From: Bradyrhizobium iriomotense
GTDB taxonomy: Bacteria; Pseudomonadota; Alphaproteobacteria; Rhizobiales; Xanthobacteraceae
Assembly (NCBI RefSeq): GCF_030160715.1
Contig: NZ_BSOW01000007.1
Span: 227,659-291,658 of the forward strand
Length of the DNA: 64,000 nucleotides
Direction: 5' to 3'
Position 1 is the stretch's first letter; each line of letters begins with the position of its first letter. The notes beneath the pieces were generated by a model. That model saw only the letters and a program-made list of their open reading frames with translations. It had not been told where the DNA came from and made no database searches. Of the stretch, positions 18,066-25,707 are shown in pieces. A program made the position numbers and the translations under genes.

Positions 18066-18487
18066 ACGAGATCATCACCATCGATGGCGAGGACATCGTG
18101 CAGGCCCGCGTGCGCGGCGAATCTGTGCGCAACATCGCCAAGCGGTTCGGCTGCTCGATTGCTGACGTCAACGACGTGCTTGATCGCTTCGCCGCCATGA
18201 CGATCACAAACAAATTGCGCGTGCATACACTGGCTTTGGAGCTTGAAAGGCTCGACGAATTGCAGCGGGTGTTCGAGAGCCAGGCACGCGGCGGCGACGT
18301 GCAGTCGGCGTTGCTGGTGACCAAGATCATCGAGCGCCGCAGCGTGCTGCTCGGGCTTTCGATGCAGCCGCGATCCGATCCGCAGGTCATCGAGGGTCAG
18401 GTGCAGCCCGCTGAAAATTCGACTGAACGGGTCCGCGCCGCCATCGATCGCATTCGCGGCAAGCTGCCGAAGCCCGAGGGCGAGTAG
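18062..18487 (+). CDS. HTH protein, possibly terminase-small-subunit-like
   Basis: A 141-residue protein whose start overlaps the previous stop. The N-terminal third is a helix-turn-helix (DIVQARVRGESVRNIAKRFGCSIADVNDVLDRF). The middle is helical (LRVHTLALELERLDELQRVFESQA), and VTKIIERRSVLLGL resembles the C-terminal motif common in small terminase-like and related HTH proteins. It could recognise element DNA for packaging or regulation. This matters because a capsid gene lies 2 kb downstream, but the assignment is tentative. Confidence 0.6.
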   Translation: MNEIITIDGEDIVQARVRGESVRNIAKRFGCSIADVNDVLDRFAAMTITNKLRVHTLALELERLDELQRVFESQARGGDVQSALLVTKIIERRSVLLGLSMQPRSDPQVIEGQVQPAENSTERVRAAIDRIRGKLPKPEGE

Positions 18488-18573
18488 CAGAGAAGAATTT
18501 TCCCCGCGCCGGTCCTTGCCGCCGGCCGTCCATAACATATCTCATGAACGTCTGAAGTGTTATAGGAACCGTC

Positions 18574-19209
18574 ATGCGCGGCCGTTTCATCGCCTACTAT
18601 CGGGTCTCGACCGACAAGCAGGGCAAGTCGGGCCTCGGCCTCGATGCCCAGCGCAAGGCCGTGCGCGACTATCTCGACGGCGGCAAGTGGGAGCTGGTCG
18701 GCGAGTTCACCGAGGTCGAGAGCGGCAAGCGCAACGACAGGCCCGAGCTGGAGAGGGCGCTCGCCGCCTGCAGGAAGCATAAGGCGAAGCTGGTCATCGC
18801 GAAGCTCGACAGGCTGTCGCGCAATCTCGCGTTCATCGCCACGCTCATGAACCGCAAGGTCGACTTCGTCTGCTGCGACAACCCGACCGCCACGAAGTTC
18901 ACAATCCACATCCTCGCTGCAGTCGCCGAGCACGAGCGCGATGCGATCTCCGCCCGGACCAAGGCCGCGCTCGCCGCCGCCAAGGCCAAGGGCAGGAAGC
19001 TCGGCAACTATCGACGCATCGCCAAGGCCAAGCAGGAAGCCGCCACGGCCCGCGCTGAAGCTGTGCGGCCCGCGATCACGTCGACGCGTCACCTCTCGAT
19101 GCAGGCGGCCGCCGACGAGCTGAACAGTCGCGGCATCAGGACCGCGACAGGCAAGCCATGGCATGCGATACAGGTCTCGCGCGTCCGTCAGCGCCTCGGC
19201 CTGCGATGA
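18574..19209 (+). CDS. Serine recombinase (resolvase/invertase family)
   Basis: A 211-residue recombinase. The catalytic Ser is in AYYRVSTDKQ (about residue 12). The other active-site residues follow in VESGKRNDRPELERAL, LVIAKLDRLSRN and AEHERDAISARTKAAL. The C-terminus is a small HTH region (MQAAADELNSRGIRTATGKPW) typical of resolvase-type proteins that bind DNA as dimers. It may invert or resolve DNA within the element or assist its mobility. Having both a serine and a tyrosine recombinase in one small element is notable. Confidence 0.9.
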   Translation: MRGRFIAYYRVSTDKQGKSGLGLDAQRKAVRDYLDGGKWELVGEFTEVESGKRNDRPELERALAACRKHKAKLVIAKLDRLSRNLAFIATLMNRKVDFVCCDNPTATKFTIHILAAVAEHERDAISARTKAALAAAKAKGRKLGNYRRIAKAKQEAATARAEAVRPAITSTRHLSMQAAADELNSRGIRTATGKPWHAIQVSRVRQRLGLR

Positions 19210-19339
19210 TGCCGGGGGATTCGGATTCTCGGCGTGAAATTTTTTCGCCCGGGCTGGAGGTACCCCCTCTCCAGTCAATTCCCCGACCTTCACCCACACC
19301 TCCGCGTGTTGTAAACTGCACTGGCTAGGGGATGCTGCG

Positions 19340-19519
19340 ATGCAGGACTATGAGCGTCATCTCGAAAAGCTGCGCCGCGACGCCGCCGAATGCGAGCTGA
19401 TCGCGAACCTTGCGACCGACAAGAGCAAGCGCGAGCTGTTCACCCGCCTTGCCAAGCATCTCGCGACGCTCGCGGACGAGGTCGAGCGCGAGCTGGCCGC
19501 CAAGAAGCCTGCAGGCTGA
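19340..19519 (+). CDS. Small helical protein of unknown function
   Basis: A 59-residue frame beginning MQDYERHLEKLRRDAAECEL and continuing through IANLATDKSKRELFTRLAKHLATLADEVERELAAK. It is strongly amphipathic and charged, consistent with a two-helix hairpin. Its regular residue pattern and codon use suggest it is real. It resembles a small conserved hypothetical found in Bradyrhizobium, but I assign no function. Confidence 0.55.
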   Translation: MQDYERHLEKLRRDAAECELIANLATDKSKRELFTRLAKHLATLADEVERELAAKKPAG

Positions 19520-19799
19520 ACCTCCGACACATTGTCGCACCACACCCTCCAGTGTAAGCCTGTTGTGCCGGTCCATCCGGCAGGGGGACGAGGGGCTCGG
19601 TCAGGTGCGGACATGCCGGGCCCCTCCGAACCACCACTGCTCCATCGCCCGGCAACGCCGCCATCCCGCGCCGCGCCGTGCCGCCCGCGCGTTGAACCCA
19701 CCACCCGCTCCCTCAACAGCGCCCGAGGCAAATCCCTCTCAGCGGCCTTCTGCAGCCCGCTGAAGTGCAATTAAGCGGATAGGCTAAAGCTGGCGGTGT

Positions 19800-20105
19800 A
19801 TGCCGGTGCGCGAGCGTCTGGCGATGCGCATCAAGGAGCTGCAGCCCAAGGCGTCGAACCGGCAGGTGGCGAAGGTGCTGGGGGTCGGCAGCCGCACCGT
19901 GGATCGAGACACTGCGTCAAATGACGCACCTGCAGAGAGAAACCTGAATCCTATCAACGCTCCCCAAACGGCGGCTGCGCCAAATGACGCAAAACCGATC
20001 AGCGGCCCTGCCGCCGCCCGCCTGATCGAGCGCCGCGAGACCGGCGCGGCCGAGCGCAAGGAGAGAGTGCGCGCTTTTATTGCAAGCCACGCTTGTGGAG
20101 GCTGA
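19800..20105 (+). CDS. Small HTH protein
   Basis: A 101-residue protein with an N-terminal helix-turn-helix (QPKASNRQVAKVLGVGSRTVDRDTA) like those in plasmid and phage replication regulators. The middle is disordered and Asn/Pro/Ala-rich; the C-terminus is helical (RLIERRETGAAERKERVRAFIASH). Its 3' end overlaps a convergent frame by 29 bp. It may regulate element genes. Confidence 0.6.
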   Translation: MPVRERLAMRIKELQPKASNRQVAKVLGVGSRTVDRDTASNDAPAERNLNPINAPQTAAAPNDAKPISGPAAARLIERRETGAAERKERVRAFIASHACGG

Positions 20106-20292
20106 TGATCACTAAGCGAATGATGCAATCCGATACTGACTCGCCGTCCAGCTGCAACCTCTGCAGCCACTTCGACGTTGCCGCGTCGATCTCGGTCTGC
20201 CAGTTGCCGTTGGGCAAGCGCCGCCCGGTCGGGGATTCGATCGCGCTCGCGATCAGGGCCCGACACTCCTCGGTAATCTCGATATCTGGCAT
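20077..20292 (-). CDS. Small hypothetical protein
   Basis: A 71-residue frame beginning MPDIEITEECRALIASAIES and continuing with GRRLPNGNWQTEIDAATSKWLQRLQLDGESVSDCIIRL. Natural composition and a clean start support it. It is convergent with the HTH gene, overlapping by 29 bp. Small proteins with this N-terminus appear in Bradyrhizobium elements; the function is unknown. Confidence 0.5.
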   Translation of the reverse strand: MPDIEITEECRALIASAIESPTGRRLPNGNWQTEIDAATSKWLQRLQLDGESVSDCIIRLVIISLHKRGLQ

Positions 20293-20534
20293 AGCTTGAT
20301 GGAGGCAAACTCTCGCGGGTGGCCCTCAGCGCGGTCCGGTGTTGCCCCAGCCCGAGAGGATCGGCCAGTTAAATTGCAGCAATGAAAATTGGACGTGCTC
20401 GGCGTCTGTGTCGCGCACCCGCGCGCGTGTACCGCTTCCGCTTTTCCGCCTGACCGTTTCGGGTATATAACCCGAGCGACCCGCGAGCGTATCCCGCCTC
20501 CAACGTCATGCGAGGCGGTGGAAAGCCGCTCGCC

Positions 20535-21761
20535 ATGACCGACCAATCCGGCATTCAGGACCTGCTCGCAGAGATCAAGGCTGCGCGCGAAAGTCTCAAG
20601 GACGCGCCGAGCGCCAAGAAGTTCGCCGCGCTTGAGACAAGCGTCAACGACATCATCAGGCGCATCAGCCGCCCCGGCGCGCTCGATGCCGCCGATCTCG
20701 CCCTTGAGCGCAAGCACGCCACCGACTACCTGACCGCGCGCCACGTCCTGAAGGTCGGGGCCTCGCCGCTGCCGCCCGAATTCGGTGGCCAAGAGATCGA
20801 GCAGGCCATTGCCGCGCGCAAGGCGTTTCGGAGCTTCCTCCGCTTCGGCGATTTCCAGCGCATGCTCGATCCGGAGCGCAAGGCGCTGAGCGAATTCGCG
20901 CTCGGCCAGTTCGGCGTGCTGGTGCCGCCGCAGATCAGCGACCGCATCCTCTCGTGCCTCACCGACCCCGGCGACCTCGCCGGCATCGTCGACAACCTCA
21001 CGATCAGCGGCGCCTCGATCCAGTTCTTGATCGACAATGCGGATTTCGAGGACCTGTTCGGCTGGGCCTGCGAGGCCGAGTGCGCGGCCAATGGCACCGG
21101 GGCCGATGCCGCGAAGGGGCTCGGGCAGCTGGAGCTGAGGCCCGAGGAGCTGCGCGGCCTGATCTGCGCCACGCGCTCATTCCTCGACGACGCCGCGATC
21201 GACATCGAAAGCTGGATCAGTCGCAAGGCGCAGGCCGGTGTCCGCAAGATCGCCTCGCGCGCGATTGCGTCAGGCTCGGGCAACGGCATGCCGATCGGCA
21301 TCCTCAATCCGATGGCCGGCATCCCAATCTGCGATACCGGCGTCGACACGCCAGCCGGCACCTTCACGTGGCAGGACCTCGTTATGCTGATGTTTCAGGT
21401 GCCGATCGCCTACCATGCCGGCGCGACGTGGGTGGCGAACCAGCGCACGCTCGGACTGCTGTTCTCCATGAGCGACGCAGCGGGCCGCCCGATCGTCCAG
21501 CAGGACCTGCAGGCCGCACCGCGCTTCACACTGCTCGGCCATCCGATCGTGGTCTCTGAATTCTGGCCCGACGTCGCCCCCGGCGCGACGCCGCTTGCGT
21601 TCGGCAATTTCCGCGAGGCCTACATGCTGATCAATCGCCGCGCGCTGACGATTCTGCCGGACCAATATTCTGCCGGCTTCTGCATCCTCTACAAGCTGTT
21701 CGCCCGGCTCGGCGGCGGCATCATCTGCCCGGATGCGCTGCGGCTGCTGCGGGTCAGGTGA
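20535..21761 (+). CDS. HK97-family phage major capsid protein
   Basis: A 408-residue protein of the HK97 capsid class. The N-terminal region (about residues 5-90) is helical and charged (DLLAEIKAARESLKD, KKFAALETSVNDIIRRI), like the scaffold delta-domain. The capsid fold follows: GQFGVLVPPQISDRIL, RPEELRGLICATRSFLDDAAIDIESWI, GSGNGMPIGILNP and VPIAYHAGATWVANQRTLGLL. It ends LFARLGGGIICPDALRLLRVR. It is the only structural virion gene seen in the element. The start is ATG 20535, with an in-frame GTG/ATG option at 20508. It overlaps the next gene by one base (TGATG), which suggests coupled translation. Confidence 0.85.
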   Translation: MTDQSGIQDLLAEIKAARESLKDAPSAKKFAALETSVNDIIRRISRPGALDAADLALERKHATDYLTARHVLKVGASPLPPEFGGQEIEQAIAARKAFRSFLRFGDFQRMLDPERKALSEFALGQFGVLVPPQISDRILSCLTDPGDLAGIVDNLTISGASIQFLIDNADFEDLFGWACEAECAANGTGADAAKGLGQLELRPEELRGLICATRSFLDDAAIDIESWISRKAQAGVRKIASRAIASGSGNGMPIGILNPMAGIPICDTGVDTPAGTFTWQDLVMLMFQVPIAYHAGATWVANQRTLGLLFSMSDAAGRPIVQQDLQAAPRFTLLGHPIVVSEFWPDVAPGATPLAFGNFREAYMLINRRALTILPDQYSAGFCILYKLFARLGGGIICPDALRLLRVR

Positions 21762-22165
21762 TGACGGCGCTCGCCCCCGTCTCCGACGCGCCGCCCGTAA
21801 TCAGCGTCAGGCGCAAGGGCCATCTGCTCGTCATTCCGCGCTGTCCCTTTTGCGGGATGCGCGGTCACACCCACGGCGACGGCGGCAGGCCCGGGCCGTT
21901 CTACGGCCACCGTCTCACCCACTGCATGACGGACCCGCTCCCGCGAGAGGCGTCACGCGGCTACTTCCTCGCCGACGAGGACGCGCCGCGCGAGACGCGC
22001 GCGGTCGCCGCTGGCCACGCGCCGGGCTGTTACCGGGAATGCCACGCGCTGCGCCGGGGTGCCGGCAGCACGCTCTACGTCATCTTCCCGCGCGACGATC
22101 CGTATCCGCTCGACGTCCGCTTCTATGTCTGGCAGCGCAGGCAAGGCCGGTGGCGGCGGCGCTGA
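21761..22165 (+). CDS. Cys/His-rich zinc-binding protein coupled to the capsid gene
   Basis: A 134-residue protein whose ATG overlaps the capsid stop codon. It has a CPFCGMRGHTHGDGG motif, then FYGHRLTHCMTDP and CYRECHALRRGAGSTLYVIFP, consistent with one or two zinc sites. It contains the residues ISVRRKGHLLVIPRCPFC near the start and ends in a basic tail. No family is recognised. The tight coupling to the capsid gene suggests a role in capsid assembly, DNA packaging or capsid-gene control, which is inference. Confidence 0.62.
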   Translation: MTALAPVSDAPPVISVRRKGHLLVIPRCPFCGMRGHTHGDGGRPGPFYGHRLTHCMTDPLPREASRGYFLADEDAPRETRAVAAGHAPGCYRECHALRRGAGSTLYVIFPRDDPYPLDVRFYVWQRRQGRWRRR

Positions 22166-22339
22166 GGTCGTTTGTGGCGCCCCCTCACTGAGGTCCGCTT
22201 AATGGGGGCGTAGCGGACGCGATTTGCTCACGCTGAGTTCTTCGCCTTGTGACCCAACTCGGACTCCAGACGACTGCGATGCAAACGCCATCGAGGCGCT
22301 GCTGCCGCTCCTCTAGGATGATCTCTTCTAATACTGCCT

Positions 22340-22540
22340 CTATTGTTCTTTTGGGTTTGACGAAGTTCTGGGGCGGCCCGGTCTAGGCGACCCACGTTCC
22401 AATTCACGGAGCCGGTCGATTTGCCTTCCAAAGCTCGCCGGGAGGTCTGGCTCTTCCCTGAGAGCCCCGCGAAGTCTTTCGCCGATCTCTCGAAGGATCG
22501 CATAGCTGTGCTTGCGATCGATATCGATGCGGTTCCGCAT
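22340..22540 (-). CDS. Small hypothetical protein
   Basis: A 66-residue frame beginning MRNRIDIDRKHSYAILREIG and continuing RLRGALREEPDLPASFGRQIDRLRELE, a helical, charged protein of a kind common in Bradyrhizobium. GGAG lies six bases before the ATG at 22540; an in-frame ATG at 22552 is possible. It stands alone on the minus strand. Function unknown. Confidence 0.55.
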   Translation of the reverse strand: MRNRIDIDRKHSYAILREIGERLRGALREEPDLPASFGRQIDRLRELERGSPRPGRPRTSSNPKEQ

Positions 22541-22790
22541 GGCCGACTCCATTGTGCGGCCCCAAGAAGGTTTAACACATCATTATGACGGAGGTTTCTG
22601 GTCTGTTTGCAAAAGGAGCCCGTCGCCCCTTGTCGGCCAAAACGTTGGGTTGGGCCCAACGAGTATTGTCTCATAACCCCGGCGCTCCGGCATTTTTTGC
22701 TCCAAAAGGAACTGTTAGCTGGCCTTCTGCATATTAAGATCGGAAGTGCTGAACCCTACGGATTAGGACCCGTAAGCCCGAGGTTGTGTC

Positions 22791-22988
22791 ATGCAGCGTC
22801 GCCGTTTCAAACAGACCCTTACCCTTGAAGCCCGCCTTGCCGAAGAAGCGAAGCGCCTACGCGAAGAAGCCAAGATGCTTCCGCCCGGCGCTCTACGCGA
22901 AGAACTCATCCGCAAAGCCCGACACGCCGAAACAGCCTCTCATATGAATGAGTGGCTGACATCGCCGGGTTTGAAACCACCCGAGTAA
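22791..22988 (+). CDS. Small basic helical protein
   Basis: A 65-residue protein starting MQRRRFKQTLTLEARLAEEAK and continuing LREEAKMLPPGALREELIRKARHAETASHMNEWL. It is one long amphipathic helix followed by a short tail. Proteins of this type are widespread in Bradyrhizobium and uncharacterised. Clean start, natural composition. Confidence 0.6.
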   Translation: MQRRRFKQTLTLEARLAEEAKRLREEAKMLPPGALREELIRKARHAETASHMNEWLTSPGLKPPE

Positions 22989-23039
22989 CAAAACCCAACG
23001 CGCGACAGCTACACGCTGGTCCCCACCCATGAGGCGCAA

Positions 23040-23258
23040 ATGAGGTTTGTCCCTGATGAAACTTACGTTGCGGCGTTTGTGCGATACCGCTCAATGATGC
23101 ACCGACTTGAGGCGGGCGATTTGCTAACCAAAGAATTGCTCGCGCGCTCCCAACGTGCGGTGTCGAAGTCGCGCGAATTGTTGGCTACGCCCGTGCCTGA
23201 GGTTTGGCCCGGACGACGAGGTTTCGATACAGCGGAAGCTAAAATCCAGACTGATTAA
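23040..23258 (+). CDS. Small hypothetical protein
   Basis: A 72-residue frame (MRFVPDETYVAAFVRYRSMMHR, then LLTKELLARSQRAVSKSRELLA). Predicted to be mostly helical. GAGGCG precedes the start. It lies in a run of short plus-strand ORFs between the capsid module and the PIN remnant. No family recognised. Confidence 0.45.
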   Translation: MRFVPDETYVAAFVRYRSMMHRLEAGDLLTKELLARSQRAVSKSRELLATPVPEVWPGRRGFDTAEAKIQTD

Positions 23259-23303
23259 CATGTGTGATGGCGAACCGAGTTGCGACCGCTCCAACATTGG
23301 CCG

Positions 23304-23498
23304 ATGCTCGACCCCCTGCTCGCACGGGCCCAATTGGCCATTCTAGAAAATCGCACCTTGCGGCGCGAGGCCAACTCGCTGAGGGACCAGATTGACGACG
23401 CACGCGCCAAATTGCGCCTCAGCCTTCTCGAAAGCCAGATGCAGTGTGCGGAGTTCAACGCCATACGCGAGGATCGCCATTGGCGCCGCGTTGGTTGA
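23304..23498 (+). CDS. Small coiled-coil protein
   Basis: A 64-residue frame from ATG 23304 (MLDPLLARAQLAILENRTLR, then EANSLRDQIDDARAKLRLSLLES). The heptad pattern suggests a coiled coil. Acidic and basic residues alternate. Possible real gene; function unknown. Confidence 0.4.
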   Translation: MLDPLLARAQLAILENRTLRREANSLRDQIDDARAKLRLSLLESQMQCAEFNAIREDRHWRRVG

Positions 23499-23561
23499 CT
23501 TTGTGAACAGAGTCGGGGTCCCGAGAGGGGGCGGCGGCAGGAAAAAATTGATGATAGGGGC

Positions 23562-24029
23562 ATCATAATTACACCTAACAGTGTTAAGGGCGTCGGCAAT
23601 GTCGATGCGCGGCTCGCTTATCTGATCGAAACGCTGGACAAGCGAAAGGACGACATCGTTGTGCCTACCCCCGCATTGAGCGAAGTGCTCATCGGCGCGG
23701 GCGACGCAGCGCCATCCTATCTCGACATTCTGAACAAATCGGCACGCTTCAAAATTGCCCCGTTTGGCTCACGCGCGGCTGTCGAGGCAGCAGCCCGTCA
23801 CCGCGAGGCGATCCAAGCAGGCGACAAGAGGGAAGGCTCTGCGGGCTGGGCAAAGGTGAAGTTCGACCGGCAGATCATTGCCATCGCGAAGGTCGAGGGA
23901 GCTGAGCGCATTTATTCGGAGGACAGCGACGTCATCCGGCTTGGCAAGGCCGAAGGCTTTCAGGTCTATCGGCTTGAGGACCTAGAGGAGCCGCCTCCAA
24001 AGACGCCTGATCTTTTCGGTGGTCAGTAG
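23562..24029 (+). pseudogene. PIN-domain (VapC-like) protein without a normal start
   Basis: PIN domains are nucleases with four acidic residues, often toxins of toxin-antitoxin pairs. In frame from 23562 the sequence reads IIITPNSVKGVGNVDARLAYL, then VVPTPALSEVLIGAG, VKFDRQIIAIAKVEGA and IYSEDSDVIRLGKAEG. The Glu of LSEVL and the Asps of KFDRQ and SEDSD fit acidic positions two to four. Where the first Asp belongs (usually LDTN) the sequence has ITPN. No ATG, GTG or TTG precedes it in frame; the first usable start is GTG 23661, which would drop that part. It is probably a decayed toxin, and no antitoxin is evident. Confidence 0.55.
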
Positions 24030-24073
24030 CACGGCGCTCGTTGCGTGGGCGTTGCTGATTTGAGGGGGCAACG

Positions 24074-24565
24074 GTGTTGGAGGTCTTGGGCGTCGCGCTG
24101 ATCGCATTGGGGATAGTGGTTCTGTTCGTCATTGGGATGCGCCGGCCGGCGCGGCCGAGCCCGCTTCTCGTCAAACCTCCGCCAGTGCCGCTGGCCGAAC
24201 CGGAGCTGTCGCCGGAGAACGCGCTGGAGGAGATCGAACGTCGCGCAAAAGCGATAGCCGAGCACGACGCGCGGCGGCGGCGATGGCTGCGACCAATGGG
24301 TGTTTTCGGGCGGCTCGTCACCTACGCAGTGCTGTTCCTGATCCTCTATGCCTATTGGCCGGAAGACATTTCACACAAGCCGTTCGCAAGTTTGACGCTA
24401 TCCGACCTCACCAAGACCGCAGGTTCGATTGCCATCGCGCTCGTCCTGATCCGTGCCCTTTTCGAGCCAAGCGACGACGAGGAGATCAAGGATGCCTGGG
24501 GCGTCCTAGGCATTGTGATCTTGGGCGGAGGCGTGGTCGCAGTCGTCCTGCTCAACAAGGGCTGA
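24074..24565 (+). CDS. Hypothetical integral membrane protein
   Basis: A 163-residue membrane protein from a GTG start. Its first span is LEVLGVALIALGIVVLFVIGM. A cytoplasmic Pro-rich and helical section follows (PENALEEIERRAKAIAEHDARRRRWL), then FGRLVTYAVLFLILYAYWP, TAGSIAIALVLIRALF and VLGIVILGGGVVAVVLLNKG. No family is recognised. It is followed by a terminator-like pair of hairpins. Confidence 0.62.
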   Translation: MLEVLGVALIALGIVVLFVIGMRRPARPSPLLVKPPPVPLAEPELSPENALEEIERRAKAIAEHDARRRRWLRPMGVFGRLVTYAVLFLILYAYWPEDISHKPFASLTLSDLTKTAGSIAIALVLIRALFEPSDDEEIKDAWGVLGIVILGGGVVAVVLLNKG

Positions 24566-24638
24566 GGTTTGGTCCGCCCGCCGTTCGAGAAGCCGGGCGG
24601 AAATCGTCGGTTGTGACGGGGCAACCGTCAACAAAAAG

Positions 24639-24668
24639 AACGGCAAGAGCCCTTAAGCCCTTGCCGTT
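24639..24668. terminator. Inverted repeat after the membrane-protein gene
   Basis: aacggcaag pairs with cttgccgtt around a 12-base centre (agcccttaagcc). It lies directly before a second hairpin with a T-run, 74 bp after the stop at 24565. Confidence 0.5.
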
Positions 24669-24669
24669 C

Positions 24670-24692
24670 AAAAATCCGCGTCCGGATTTTTT
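24670..24692. terminator. Rho-independent terminator, bidirectional
   Basis: aaaaatccg cgtc cggatttttt: a five-pair GC stem extended by A/T pairs, with a T-run on the plus strand and an A-run that can serve the minus strand. It closes the plus-strand gene at 24074-24565. Confidence 0.65.
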
Positions 24693-25167
24693 GAGGCTAT
24701 GCGTTGCGTTGCCTCGCGTTGCGTTGCCTTGCCTCGTGTGGAACCGGCCCGGCTTTCGCTGGCCGTTTGGGCTCTGCTTGGCTCTGGCCTCTTAGCCCGA
24801 GGGCTTTACTGGCGCTGGCGCTTGGCTCTGCCGCTATTTGGCTCTGGCGGTGCGGGAAACCCCGTCGCGGTTCACGGCCACATCATGCGCGGCGCTGTGC
24901 AGAGTGTCAACGCGCCTGCTCGTTCACCGCGCGATGACGAGCGCGCGTGCATCCATTCGTTGCTGTACCGGATCGGGTACGATCACGCCGCGCCTGCGCG
25001 CAAGTCGCTGATGTCGCGACACCGGCGTGTACCGTTTCGGGTGCGCACACCGAAACAGGTGCATTCCACCGGCGCTCACAATTTTTTTGCGCGCTGCCGG
25101 CGCCGGAGCTAGGCTTAAGGGCGAGCGCGCTTGAGAGGAGTGCTTCCCTCGGAAGGCTGCGCCAGAG
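24693..25167. other. Gene-free stretch with short direct repeats
   Basis: The first 45 bases are tandem variants of gcgttgc and ctcgcgttgcgttgcct, and the next 120 are Leu-coding-like repeats (ttggctctg, gctctggc). Frames here have no natural protein character. It may be a control or replication region for the genes on either side. Confidence 0.4.
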
Positions 25168-25203
25168 GCCCCGGGCGGTTGATGCGAGCCGCTCGGGGCT
25201 TTT
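25168..25203 (+). terminator. Strong hairpin with T-run in the leader of the next gene
   Basis: gccccgggcgg (25168-25178) pairs with ccgctcggggc (25189-25199) over about ten pairs with one mismatch around a ten-base loop, followed by TTTT. It ends only 20 bp before the ATG at 25223. It is either the terminator of an upstream RNA or an attenuator-like element for the downstream gene. Confidence 0.6.
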
Positions 25204-25222
25204 GTCCCCGGAGGACCCTGCG

Positions 25223-25591
25223 ATGCTTAAACAGGACCTGCAGCGATGCATGCGGTTGATGACGGCAACGCTGGAGGCGAACCTCCGCGACGGCGTGCGC
25301 AGCCAAGAGATGCTGACCGACGCGATGATGGGGACGGTGAAGGCGCGTTATCCGGGTATCACCGAGGAGGAATGGGAGACGCTGCTTCAGACCTACAGGC
25401 AGCACGCCACCGAGACCTTCGACGCGGAGAGATCGCGGCTTAGCGGAGAGCATCGAAGGCTGGTCGAGCACGCGGTGCGCGAGGGCCTGCCGCCGCACTA
25501 CAGCCTGACGCTGTGTGCGACGATCAAGAGCGCAATCGGCCCGCCCCCTGTCGCGACGTTGGCGCGCTCACTGCTCAACAGCGAACGCTGA
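25223..25591 (+). CDS. Hypothetical helical protein
   Basis: A 122-residue protein from an ATG nine bases after GGAGGA. Mostly helical and charged (MLKQDLQRCMRLMTATLEAN, then ITEEEWETLLQTYRQHATETF, EHRRLVEHAVREGLPPHYSL). No motif recognised. It converges with the ATPase/helicase gene (gap of 116 bp). It may regulate element replication; this is a guess from position. Confidence 0.55.
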   Translation: MLKQDLQRCMRLMTATLEANLRDGVRSQEMLTDAMMGTVKARYPGITEEEWETLLQTYRQHATETFDAERSRLSGEHRRLVEHAVREGLPPHYSLTLCATIKSAIGPPPVATLARSLLNSER

Positions 25592-25707
25592 AGAACGTCT
25601 GCGCACAGGAAGGCAGGTGTCAAAGGGTTGACACCTTGGTCGCGTCAACGGCGCGGACGGCAAGAGCTACCTTGGCTAGGTCGCAGCGCGCTCTCCTTCA
25701 TCCATGA

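Noticed and set aside
20535..21761. Encapsulin rather than phage capsid
   Set aside because: The N-terminal charged helical region looks like a phage scaffold domain and the gene lies in an integrated element; no cargo enzyme is adjacent.
22228..22674. 148-codon minus-strand frame overlapping the small helical gene
   Set aside because: Overlaps the more natural 22340-22540 frame and has poor composition.
24699..25112. Frame across the gene-free stretch in the element
   Set aside because: Composition follows the DNA repeats (gcgttgc) and is not protein-like; terminator hairpins flank it.
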